Source: DSWT01 sp035415725
Lineage (GTDB): Bacteria; Chloroflexota; Anaerolineae; B4-G1; SLSP01
NCBI GenBank assembly: GCA_035415725.1
Contig: DAOOGN010000005.1
Span: forward strand, 11,853 to 75,852
Reading direction: 5' to 3'
DNA length: 64,000 bases
Both the position numbers and the translations under genes were made by a program. The notes beneath the pieces are model-generated. The model ran no database searches and was not told where the DNA came from. It saw only the letters and a program-made list of their open reading frames with translations. Positions within the stretch are counted from its first letter, which is position 1; each line of letters begins with the position of its first letter. Positions 47,841 to 56,230 of this stretch are shown here, one piece after another.

Positions 47841-49685
47841 CTACTTCGCCGGAGTCAAACGGCTCAGAGTGATCACGAAGCAATAGTGCCACGGCGCCGT
47901 GTTATAGGCGTCGTCCTTGTTGGGCCAGCCGGTCCAATAGGTCGTGTTCATCGCCAGGCGATGGAACCACTCGGAGATGGGAACCTCCGGCAGTTCAGTA
48001 TACCAGATGAGCATCATCTTGTCGAACAACTCCTGCATTTTGGCAGTGTTGTCGGGGGACGTGCGGCTCATCTCGGCAATGAGAGGTTCGTAATCCGCGT
48101 TCCACCATCGCGTCCAACTTTCGTTGACCACGTTCGTCCCGGTGGGTACGGAGTTCTTCTTGGTGTACATGTCCAGCGTCTCATAGGGATCGAGCACGCT
48201 GCCGCCGTGACCCCGGAAGAACACCTTGGCGTTTCCGTCGCCCATGATCGTCCACGCATCGGGTGGGTTGATCATCGTGGCGTCAAAACCGGCCTTCCGC
48301 AGTTGCTCCACGACTACCGGACCAATGTCGCCATAGATGTCGACGGTCAGGACTTCGGGCTTGAAGACTTCGCCGTTCTTGGCAAAGAAGCCCTCGGCAT
48401 TCTTTTCGAAGCCGGCAGCCTTCATCCGCTCCTCGACCTTAGCTTCATCGCGTGTGAGGACGGCGTCGGCCAGCGCCCGCACTTCGGGTGTGGAGTTATC
48501 CCGGTACTTGACCAGGCCGGGATATCCTGGGAAGGGCAGATTGGTCTTGACACCCGCGCCGCCATAGCCTACATCTATCACCTGTTGTTGGTCAATGGCA
48601 TAGGCAAACGCCCAGCGGACGTCCTTGTTGTCATAAGGCGCTTCGAGGGTGTTGAAGAACAGCGAGGTGGGCCACCAGTCCATGTAGCCGTAGGGCTTCT
48701 CACCGCCGGTGTGGGTCATGATATGATCTGAAGCCTGGGCCAGGATCGCCTCGATGGTGGCGGGACGCAGGTCCAACGTCACGTCTACTTCGTTGTTGAT
48801 CAGCATCTGCCCCCCGACTTCCTCGCCAGGCCAACCGAACTGCACAATGCGCTCGACGGCGGGTGCATGGTCCACCAGACCCACATCGACGGCCCACCAG
48901 TCATAGCGCAGGTCCAGGTGTTTCGCCTGGACATCAAAGCGGGTCACTGCGTAGGGGCCGGAGTAGACGGGCCACTTCTTATCCAGATCAAAGAAGGTGA
49001 ACTCGCGCCAGTCGCCCTCGACCGTTGAGAAGATGTGCTCCGGCACGAGGATGATACCGCGGTCAAAGCGCCCGGTACAGCCGGTGAAGTGCCAGCGGGG
49101 GTTCGGCTCAGTCAAAACGAACTTGACGGTGTAATCATCGCTGGCCTCCACGGACTTAACATACGTTTTCACGAACCCGGAGTTCTCCAGGTCCGGCGCC
49201 TTCGCTATGAGGCTGTTATACGTGAAGACAACGTCCGCGGCATTGAGGTCTTCACCATCCGCCCACTTGACGCCCTTGCGCAGATACAGGGTCATCTCGG
49301 TGAAATCGTCATTGTACTCGTAGCTCTCGGCAATCCAGGGATAGGTCTTGCTGTTGAGCGCGCAGTAGTAGAACGGGAACTCCAGCATCGCCGAGCCGGC
49401 CATCTGGTGCCAGTTGTTGGCGTACATGTTGCCGATGCCAACGCCTACCAGGTTCACATCACCGAAGCCATAGATCAACGTGCGCTCGCGGGTGACCTCG
49501 CGAGGCCACTTCTGTTCCGCTACAGGCACCGGCGTCGCCGCCGGCTTGGGGGTAGCGGTTGGAGCGGCGGACTTGGGGGCCTCCGTAGTGGCAGGCGCCT
49601 CGGTACCGCCGCAGGCCGCGAGCAAGGCACCGGCCGCGGCTGTGGCCGAAATCTGCAAGAACTGCCGACGTGAAATCTTCTTCAT
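47841..49685 (-). CDS. family-5 extracellular solute-binding lipoprotein of the Opp-type importer
   Basis: A 614-residue binding protein that delivers ligand to the OppBCDF-like transporter encoded downstream. The N-terminus combines a twin-arginine-like SRRQFLQI with a lipobox (LLAACGG, Cys ~25) and a Thr/Pro/Ala linker, so it is a lipid-anchored protein exported by Tat or Sec. The mature part has the SBP_bac_5 features KGVKWADGEDLNAADVVFTY and VRWAFAYAIDQQQVIDVGYGG. Peptide or oligosaccharide ligands are both possible; neighbouring GH51 and GH5 genes favour the latter. The ATG at 49685 follows aaggagg. Confidence 0.9.
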   Translation of the reverse strand: MKKISRRQFLQISATAAAGALLAACGGTEAPATTEAPKSAAPTATPKPAATPVPVAEQKWPREVTRERTLIYGFGDVNLVGVGIGNMYANNWHQMAGSAMLEFPFYYCALNSKTYPWIAESYEYNDDFTEMTLYLRKGVKWADGEDLNAADVVFTYNSLIAKAPDLENSGFVKTYVKSVEASDDYTVKFVLTEPNPRWHFTGCTGRFDRGIILVPEHIFSTVEGDWREFTFFDLDKKWPVYSGPYAVTRFDVQAKHLDLRYDWWAVDVGLVDHAPAVERIVQFGWPGEEVGGQMLINNEVDVTLDLRPATIEAILAQASDHIMTHTGGEKPYGYMDWWPTSLFFNTLEAPYDNKDVRWAFAYAIDQQQVIDVGYGGAGVKTNLPFPGYPGLVKYRDNSTPEVRALADAVLTRDEAKVEERMKAAGFEKNAEGFFAKNGEVFKPEVLTVDIYGDIGPVVVEQLRKAGFDATMINPPDAWTIMGDGNAKVFFRGHGGSVLDPYETLDMYTKKNSVPTGTNVVNESWTRWWNADYEPLIAEMSRTSPDNTAKMQELFDKMMLIWYTELPEVPISEWFHRLAMNTTYWTGWPNKDDAYNTAPWHYCFVITLSRLTPAK

Positions 49686-50000
49686 TTCTCTTCCTCCTTA
49701 AAAGATAGGCAAATATAGGAATAAACCAGGCAAGCACTTCAGGTCACATAAGCGATATGGTCACAATTTCTCCAGTTTTCACCTCCTGATGTGGAATCTA
49801 ACGGTGTCACCTTATAGGCCGATTCAAAAAATGCAAATGGATGACAAACGGTAAAGCACTGAGAGCGGTATGCGCTACACATACCCGGACACTCGATGCT
49901 TGATCCAAGAGGGGATAGGGTCTTGATTTCACAGGCATAGCCAGAAGCTTACCCCAAGTCCAAAATGAAGATTGATCGTTTGTTCATCTTACACTCAGAT
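49686..50000. other. upstream region of the transporter operon
   Basis: Should contain the promoter of the minus-strand operon. On that strand a weak candidate is TTTGCA with TATAAG 15 bases apart, followed by a perfect aggaggtg about 90 bases before the gene that is not followed by a convincing reading frame. Nothing stronger is seen. Confidence 0.3.
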
Positions 50001-50372
50001 ATAGCGACGACCTTCCTGCCGGGTTGGGCGCGAATTTTGGTATCCTAAGTGCTCAGGGCTTACGCAAGTCTGGCTCGAATCAAGCGGCGGAGGATTTGTA
50101 GTGACGCCTTCAGGCGTCTCTTAGGAGCTAAGAACGGCTAAAGCCGTCACTACAAACAGAAATTTGCGTAAGTCCTATGCTCTTGAATGACGCGATAGGC
50201 GTGTTTCTTCTATAAGCCCATCCCCCCTCTTTTTCGCCCCCTTTTCCTCCGCTTGCGGGGGAGCAGGGGGCTGGGGGATGAGAAGGTCATCACCTATGGC
50301 CGCAGGGGCAACCTATTATGCACCCTCCCCAAAGTTTCATTCGCCACCCGGCAAGGGCGGCGGAATAATGAC
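50001..50372 (+). repeat. family R repeat interrupted by an M element
   Basis: The left part (gcgcgaattttggtatcctaag) and right part (tgctcttgaatgacgcgata, then the ctataagccc and cacccggcaagggcggcgg blocks) are separated by the M element at 50054-50177. The left terminus is degenerate. Confidence 0.65.
50054..50177 (+). mobile_element. family M MITE-like element, copy 2 (124 bp), nested in R
   Basis: Ends AGGGCTTACGC (50055-50065) and GCGTAAGTCCT (50166-50176). Direct repeats TGCT flank it at 50050-50053 and 50178-50181. Removing the element and one TGCT restores the gtgctcttgaatgacg block found in other R copies. Confidence 0.88.
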
Positions 50373-50471
50373 CCGTAAACTATAGTATATATGATCTTTT
50401 TTAGTATACAAGCCTGACAAAAGCAGGAAGCAACACACGTAACGCCCCATGGGACTTTTTAGTCCAGTCGA

Positions 50472-53027
50472 TCAAAATGTCAAGCGCATCATGTAGCCGC
50501 CAACACTGACATCCATGGTTTCCGCCGGCAAATCGACCAGACAATAGGGGTTTTCGTAATGTTTGAAACCCGTGATCGGTTGTTCCACCCCATCACGGAG
50601 GAGCGCCCCTTCCCAGCCAAAAGACAACGTCTCCCCTCGCAAGGTGGGATAAGTCACCCTCAGCCCCTGCACATCCACCGCCGAGTCCAGCACCTTCTGC
50701 TGAAATTCCTCAAAACTGCCGTCCACGGCCGCGCGTCCCATCTGGCAGATCCACACGGTCTCGCGTCCATAAGAACGCAATTCGCGGTAGGCCGCCGGAC
50801 CGCGTTTCTGCAAAGACAGACCGTTCGAGGCATAAAGCGCGAGATAGCCGTCCCCTTTACGCGCCAAGGCCCAGTTGTCATGGAGCTTGTAAGCGTCGAA
50901 CTGGTAAACCGGGAAATGGGCGTGGGTGAAACCCAGCCAGTCGTCTTCCGGGAGATGGTACAGCGCGAGCAGCACGTCTTTCCACTGCGCCACACGCGGC
51001 AGGATGTAATTGCCGGCCCAGAAGTTGGGACGATGCGCGTCGTCCTCACTGACCACGGGGGGATGGTTGACGAAGACGACGGCGTCGGGGCCGAAAGTCG
51101 CCTGCCAGATGTGCTGCTGATAGCCCTTCTCGCCGGGCCGGTAATCTTGAGCGGAGGCCAGCATATAGTCGGGCGTTCTGTAGGTGACCTTGTTGATCTC
51201 GTCGCCCGCCGCGCTGATGACATGGCGCTCGCGGTTCCACATCTCTTCATGTTGGTCGGTCGCAATGTCGGCAATCATCAGCGGGAAATCGTACCCCGAA
51301 CACGCCAGCGCCACCAGGCCGCGCAGGTGCTGGTTGTAGACGCCTTGTCCCCACAGCAGGCGGCAAATGCCTGAAGTAGCCTCCAGTTGCCCCGATTTGA
51401 TGTGCGGGGCGTAGGTCCGCCCGTGCGTCGAACCGAAAACGCCTTTGTAACTGTTGAACGCTATCGTCAAGAGCATTTTGTCGCTGACGACAGCCGCAAG
51501 TTCGATAACCTGCTCCGTCTCGGCCAGGCTGACAAGATGCGACAGCGCCAGGAGATCTTCCTCGAAGTAGCAGTTGGAATCCCATTCCCAGAAGCCGGTC
51601 GTTCCGCGCGTCTTGAGCCATGCCAGAGCCAGACGCTCGCCCTTCTCACGATGCCACCGCCCGGTCTGCCCGGTGTTGGAGAAGATCTCGTCGGGATAGA
51701 GCTGCCCGGCGAGAATTTCGCACGTATGAAAGAGGATGCTGTGATTCTCGGTTGTATAGCACATCGCGTCGGCGCCAGGCTCGTCGTGCCAGTATTTGAA
51801 GTTGAGCACACACTCCTTGAGTGGCGTTTTCAGCTCGGCGGGGAATTCATCTTTGTCCATGTAACGGTACATCACCCCCAGCAAGCCCACGAGATAGAAG
51901 TCACTGCAGTCGCCGCGTCCGTTGATAGACTCAATGGACTTGAGAATGACGTGCTGATCGACATCCTGCCATTTTCCAAGCTCGAACCTGGCAATCTCGG
52001 CATAAAGGTCGTTTTTCTGCGTGGCCGCATATTGCAATGCCTCGTGACTGCGCTCCTCCAGGGTGCCATACGGCGTTTCTGAATACGCATTGTCCAGAAT
52101 AAAGAAAGGCATATCCCTTTGATAGCGGACATTCCAGAACGCGTATTCCTGCGAAACGGCGCGGAGCACCACGCGGTAAGGGCCTTGCCAGATGCGATAG
52201 CCATGGCCAATGTCGGCGACTTCACCGGGCTTGGCCTCAGTCTCGCCGCTGACGTTGATGCGTGCCAGCTCTCCAGGCCCCTGAATGTTGTACTCGTAGT
52301 TGAAGTTCGTCTCGAGATCGTCGGCCCAGTGGAGGTTCACCACTTTGCCGCGGTAATTCGCCACTTCCTCAATGCACGCCTGCTCGAAGACGCGCTCTAG
52401 CATGGTGTGACGTATCGTGCGCTCTGTCGCCGTGGGCACCTTCACTGCGACATCCTCAAGATCGATGCCGGTCACGCGCAGTGCCATCACGTAAGGACAT
52501 TCCCGCGCTGCCACTTCCTCGAAACGCACCAGGATTTCATTGCCTGTACCTTTATCGTCCGTTCCGTGCAGTGTGGCGGTGAAGGACACGCTCGCGGGTT
52601 GCTGGTGGTGGAAATGTTCGTGGCGGTGGACGTGCTCCCCGTTGACCCACACATCTGCCGGGCCATTGGTGGTGATGATGAAGGTGACTTCCTGATCCTC
52701 CCATACGTAGAGTTGGGTGTAGGCCCAGGTGCGCAGATAATGCCAGGTGTGATGGAATGTGGATTGATCGACGAAGTGGTCGTCAAGGCAGCGAACATAG
52801 CGCCAGGTCAGTGAAGTGTCGTCAAGGGTGAAGGACTCACGGTCAACCGGTGTCTGATGGATGGGATTTTCCGCTGTATAGTAGTGCCGGGCCATCTGGA
52901 GTTTGCGTTCCGGCTCCTCGCCTGTGTAACGCTCAGGATCGGGAATCGCTATCGCCTGGGGACCGGCAACCAGCCAGTTGTGGATGTAGCCATCGTACAG
53001 TTCATACTCAAGGTAAGAAAATGTCAT
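50472..53027 (-). CDS. putative carbohydrate-active protein, 851 aa, unassigned
   Basis: I do not recognise a named family. Residues ~1-270 look like beta-sandwich domains, including a galactose-binding-like stretch with ITTNGPADVWVNGEHVHRH. Residues ~320-650 are helical with paired helices and aromatic/acidic motifs (SINGRGDCSDFYLVGLLG, CYTTENHSILFHTCEIL, TTGFWEWDSNCYFEED), resembling the alpha/alpha toroids of polysaccharide lyases and some hydrolases. The C-terminal ~200 residues return to beta structure (YFLAL/GDGYLALYASNG, LRVTYPTLRGETLSFG). No signal peptide, so it would act in the cytoplasm on imported oligosaccharides. It sits next to GH51 and the importer. A glycoside hydrolase or lyase role is inference. 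ATG at 53027, gaggagg 13 bases upstream. Confidence 0.7.
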   Translation of the reverse strand: MTFSYLEYELYDGYIHNWLVAGPQAIAIPDPERYTGEEPERKLQMARHYYTAENPIHQTPVDRESFTLDDTSLTWRYVRCLDDHFVDQSTFHHTWHYLRTWAYTQLYVWEDQEVTFIITTNGPADVWVNGEHVHRHEHFHHQQPASVSFTATLHGTDDKGTGNEILVRFEEVAARECPYVMALRVTGIDLEDVAVKVPTATERTIRHTMLERVFEQACIEEVANYRGKVVNLHWADDLETNFNYEYNIQGPGELARINVSGETEAKPGEVADIGHGYRIWQGPYRVVLRAVSQEYAFWNVRYQRDMPFFILDNAYSETPYGTLEERSHEALQYAATQKNDLYAEIARFELGKWQDVDQHVILKSIESINGRGDCSDFYLVGLLGVMYRYMDKDEFPAELKTPLKECVLNFKYWHDEPGADAMCYTTENHSILFHTCEILAGQLYPDEIFSNTGQTGRWHREKGERLALAWLKTRGTTGFWEWDSNCYFEEDLLALSHLVSLAETEQVIELAAVVSDKMLLTIAFNSYKGVFGSTHGRTYAPHIKSGQLEATSGICRLLWGQGVYNQHLRGLVALACSGYDFPLMIADIATDQHEEMWNRERHVISAAGDEINKVTYRTPDYMLASAQDYRPGEKGYQQHIWQATFGPDAVVFVNHPPVVSEDDAHRPNFWAGNYILPRVAQWKDVLLALYHLPEDDWLGFTHAHFPVYQFDAYKLHDNWALARKGDGYLALYASNGLSLQKRGPAAYRELRSYGRETVWICQMGRAAVDGSFEEFQQKVLDSAVDVQGLRVTYPTLRGETLSFGWEGALLRDGVEQPITGFKHYENPYCLVDLPAETMDVSVGGYMMRLTF

Positions 53028-53135
53028 TGAAGTGCCAAGCCTCCTCGGATAGAGTCATGAGTCTGGTAGTCGAATAGTCGTTGACCTGCGGAATCTCGCG
53101 AAAGCTGGCAGAGATTCGTGTGATGGACGGCTAAG

Positions 53136-54620
53136 TTATAACCGGAATGTGAGCGCCACGACGGAAAGCGGCGGCAATTCCACATTCACCCCATGGTCGA
53201 TAATTGTAGCACCGTTAAAAGGATGCGCTATGACGGTATGCGGCTGTTCATAGGTGTTGACGGCCTTGGCGTCCGGCCCACGGAGGATTTCCGCGCTTTC
53301 CACGGCGGTGATAGCCCGGTCGGCCAGTCGCACGTGGACATGCGCCGGCTCGTCCAGGCTGCGGTTGGTGAGGAAGACGTGCAATCGATCCTCGTTGAGA
53401 ATCGCGCTGCTATCGACGTAGGTGACCTCGCCGTGGGTAGCTCCCACGTATTTCGGGCCATCGACTGCCGCCTGGAGCGCCACCCCTTCGCGCCGTCGAG
53501 AGAACATCTCGAAGGGGTAGAAGGTGGGTTGCAGTACCATGTCGTCGCCGCGTGTGAGAATGGGGGCGATGACGTTGACAATCTGCGCGATGTTGGCGAT
53601 TTTAACCACATCGGCGTGGCGGATGAAGCTGTTGAGGAAGCCGGCGACGACGAGTGCATCCTCAAGATTGTAGACCTCTTCGATCAGATGCGGTGCGAAT
53701 TGGCCCTCGCCGTCGCCATGGCGATCCTTGTACCAGACGTTCCACTCGTCAAAGCACAGGTAAGTGCGCCGTTGACTCCGTCTCTTGGCCTGTACAAAGC
53801 GACATGCCGCGTCCATCTCCTCGATCTGCCGATCAATGGAGCGGGTGACGGCGAGGAAATCCGGCGTGTCATTTTGGTCATTGCCTACGTAGCGGTGCAG
53901 GCTGACGTAATCGGCGAGATCGCCCATAGAGTCGAGCACCTGCTGATCCCACGCCATGTACGTCGGCATGCCGACGCCGCATGAGCCGCAGGCCACCAGT
54001 TCGAGCGAGCGATCCACATCCTTCATCATCTTGGCCGCCTGCTGCGCACGGATGGCGTACTGGTCGGCGGGAACGTGCCCAAGCTGCCACGGACCGTCCA
54101 TCTCGTTGCCGAGACACCAGAGTTTGACCGCATAAGGATCGGGATGGCCGTTCGCGGCGCGCATGTTGGCGTAATACGTGCCGGCGGGACAGTTGCAGTA
54201 TTCGACCCAGTTGCGCGCCTCTTCCGGCGTCCCGGTGCCCAGATTCACCGTGATCATCGGCGTCCAACCGGCCTTACGACACAGCGCCAGGTATTCGTCC
54301 GTCCCGAAGGTGTTAGGCTCGATGCTTTGCCACGCCAGTTCGCGGACGACCGGGCGCTGCGCGCGCGGACCGATGCCGTTCATCCAGTGGTAGCCGGAGG
54401 CGAAGTTGCCGCCGGGATAGCGCATCGCCGTCATGCGCAGACGCTTCAGCGCACCAAGCACGTCGGTGCGGATGCCGTCGGCGTCGGCGTGGGCGCAGGT
54501 GGGATCGTAGACGCCCTGATAGACGGCGCGCCCCAGGTGCTCAAGAAAGCCGCCAAACACGCGCGGATCGACTTCACCAATTTGATATTGCGTGTGGAGT
54601 GTTATTGTTGTCAGTTTCAT
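53136..54620 (-). CDS. abfA: alpha-L-arabinofuranosidase, GH51
   Basis: A 494-residue retaining glycoside hydrolase that releases arabinofuranose from arabinan, arabinoxylan or their oligosaccharides. An N-terminal (beta/alpha)8 barrel is followed by a beta-sandwich. The acid/base Glu is in WCLGNEMDGPWQ (~172) and the nucleophile Glu in LCFDEWNVWY (~290). The early block MRYPGGNFASGYHWMNGIGP is diagnostic for GH51. No signal peptide, so it is intracellular and works on imported oligosaccharides. The ATG at 54620 follows agaggt. It lies between the 851-aa gene and the DUF362 gene in one direction. Confidence 0.93.
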   Translation of the reverse strand: MKLTTITLHTQYQIGEVDPRVFGGFLEHLGRAVYQGVYDPTCAHADADGIRTDVLGALKRLRMTAMRYPGGNFASGYHWMNGIGPRAQRPVVRELAWQSIEPNTFGTDEYLALCRKAGWTPMITVNLGTGTPEEARNWVEYCNCPAGTYYANMRAANGHPDPYAVKLWCLGNEMDGPWQLGHVPADQYAIRAQQAAKMMKDVDRSLELVACGSCGVGMPTYMAWDQQVLDSMGDLADYVSLHRYVGNDQNDTPDFLAVTRSIDRQIEEMDAACRFVQAKRRSQRRTYLCFDEWNVWYKDRHGDGEGQFAPHLIEEVYNLEDALVVAGFLNSFIRHADVVKIANIAQIVNVIAPILTRGDDMVLQPTFYPFEMFSRRREGVALQAAVDGPKYVGATHGEVTYVDSSAILNEDRLHVFLTNRSLDEPAHVHVRLADRAITAVESAEILRGPDAKAVNTYEQPHTVIAHPFNGATIIDHGVNVELPPLSVVALTFRL

Positions 54621-54629
54621 ATTGGACCT

Positions 54630-55880
54630 CTAACCCAGTGCTGCTCTGAATTTCGTCGTCACCTCTTGGATCGACGGGCCAAGCACGGCGATCTCCTCCA
54701 GCCGATTCGTGCCCAGCCCTAAATCATTCGCCAGTTGAATGTAATTGCGTCCACGGATGAAGGGTATGGTCTTGTCCGCCGCCGTTGGATCGAAGCCCAT
54801 CGCTGCCGTTGCCACCGCATCGGTCGCCACCACATCTTTTCCGGCCAACAGCACGCCCGGTGCCACCGGCTGCACGCCTGCAATCCATGGACCTTCCCCG
54901 CCCGCCGTCGTTTTGATGCCATCCACCAACCCGAAGTGCAGAGGACGCGCGCGGTTCAGATCGGTGATGATCTGCGGCACGCGCTCGCCGGCGGTTTCGT
55001 CGTTCGCCCCATGGAATTTCGAGCGATACGTGTCCTGTCCCTTGGCCCGGTAAACCTGGAGGGGCACCAGACCGATCAAGTTTTTCATAGTATGGGTGAC
55101 GCCCGCCACCCAGTGGCATTTCATCTTGGAGACGGACATAAACGTGTCGATCTCTTCCAGGATGCGGTTGAAGGTAAACTCATCGTAGAGCTTACCCCCG
55201 CCGGGCACCGGCAGCGTCGCAAAATCAGGATAGGGGTCTGTGGCGTTCAAGTCGATCAACGTCGCGCCCAGTTCCTTAGCCACGTCATCGTAGCCCCAGA
55301 CTGTATACGACTCCCATTCATAAACCGCTTCCACAATGTACAACGCTTTCGCGCCGGCGTCAAGTACGAGCTTGCCCAAAGCTCTGACGACTTCGGGGTG
55401 TGTGACGAAGGTTTCGACGCCGGGAAGACCTTGCGTCTGGCCTTCCCAATACGAACCGCCGGTCAGGTTGATCTTGATGGCGACGCGCGCGCCGGGGCGG
55501 ACGATGTCCCCCAATCCGCCCAGACTGTCGAGCATGTCACGAATTTTGTCATACAGTCCTTGGGGATCGTAAGTCTGGGCCTGGGCAATAGCGACCTGCG
55601 CCTTTTTCGCTCCGGTTGCCGGCGCAGACGTCGTGAACGTCGGTGCCACGGTCGCCGGCGCCGACCTGGTGGGCGTCGGTGCCACGGTTGCCGGTGCCGA
55701 CGGAGTAGCCGTTGGCGCCACGGTTGCCGGCGCCGACATGGTGGGCGTCGGCGCCACCGGAGATGCCTGCGGCCCACAACCGACCAGCAGTGCACCCGCC
55801 GTCACGCCGGCAAGCTGTAAAAACTCACGTCGGGTTAATGTTTTATGGGGATTTTGTTTTTGATTGGCGTTGTTATTCAT
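54630..55880 (-). CDS. DUF362-domain lipoprotein with twin-arginine signal
   Basis: A 416-residue protein. The N-terminus has a twin-arginine-type LTRREFLQLAGVTAGALLVGCG with a lipobox Cys, so it is folded in the cytoplasm, exported and lipid-anchored. A linker of about 3.5 twelve-residue repeats (SAPATVAPTPTR type, coded at roughly 55614-55757) follows. The DUF362 domain has RVAIKINLTGG, FMSVSKMKCHWVAGVTHTMKNLIG and FGLVDGIKTTAGGEGPW. DUF362 proteins are of unknown function, some with iron-sulfur clusters, which is consistent with Tat export. Only nine bases separate it from the GH51 start. The link to glycan use is by position only. Confidence 0.82.
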   Translation of the reverse strand: MNNNANQKQNPHKTLTRREFLQLAGVTAGALLVGCGPQASPVAPTPTMSAPATVAPTATPSAPATVAPTPTRSAPATVAPTFTTSAPATGAKKAQVAIAQAQTYDPQGLYDKIRDMLDSLGGLGDIVRPGARVAIKINLTGGSYWEGQTQGLPGVETFVTHPEVVRALGKLVLDAGAKALYIVEAVYEWESYTVWGYDDVAKELGATLIDLNATDPYPDFATLPVPGGGKLYDEFTFNRILEEIDTFMSVSKMKCHWVAGVTHTMKNLIGLVPLQVYRAKGQDTYRSKFHGANDETAGERVPQIITDLNRARPLHFGLVDGIKTTAGGEGPWIAGVQPVAPGVLLAGKDVVATDAVATAAMGFDPTAADKTIPFIRGRNYIQLANDLGLGTNRLEEIAVLGPSIQEVTTKFRAALG

Positions 55881-55908
55881 ATAGCATGACCTCTTTGTCT
55901 AGGCTAAA

Positions 55909-56102
55909 CGTATCTATTCAGGCTAGTAAACCTGGCGCAGCAACCTATTCCCTAGAGTAGATTGGGCGCGGATTGGGGTAGGCAAAAGACTCGTGAATGA
56001 CGCGAAAGGCGTATTTCTATAAGCCCATCTCCTTTCCCCCAGGAAGGAGGATTTTTGTAGGGGGTGTGGCGGGCGACGCAGCCGCCCGCCACACCCCCAT
56101 TT
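55909..56102 (+). mobile_element. family R repeat that truncates a vapC-like gene
   Basis: Starts cgtatctattcaggctag and carries the standard R blocks (ttattcccta-like, ctataagccc) and the gtgtggcgggcgacg/gccgcccgccacac hairpin. It stops at ttttttat, directly after which vapC-like sequence begins on the minus strand; the R right end is missing. Confidence 0.7.
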
Positions 56103-56105
56103 TTT

Positions 56106-56204
56106 ATATTCATCCAAAAGCCGGCACGCCTCAATGGAGTGTGGTTCAACAACAAACCACTTGATGATGACACTGCTATCGGCAATCGTCAATATTTGAC
56201 TCAT
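56106..56204 (-). pseudogene. truncated VapC-like PIN-domain toxin gene
   Basis: The minus strand from ATG 56204 reads MSQILTIADSSVIIKWFVVE, followed by HSIEACRLLDEY. This is the first strand, the catalytic Asp (IADSS) and first helices of a VapC-family PIN ribonuclease; members run to ~130 residues. After ~33 codons the frame passes into the family R repeat. The three other acidic residues needed for catalysis are absent, so the product cannot be active. No vapB antitoxin gene remains nearby. Confidence 0.7.
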
Positions 56205-56230
56205 GTCTCACCCCTATAAACGTCAGGTGG

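Noticed and set aside
49770..49800. Leader peptide after a perfect aggaggtg upstream of the binding-protein gene
   Set aside because: No start codon at a usable distance opens a frame longer than a few codons.
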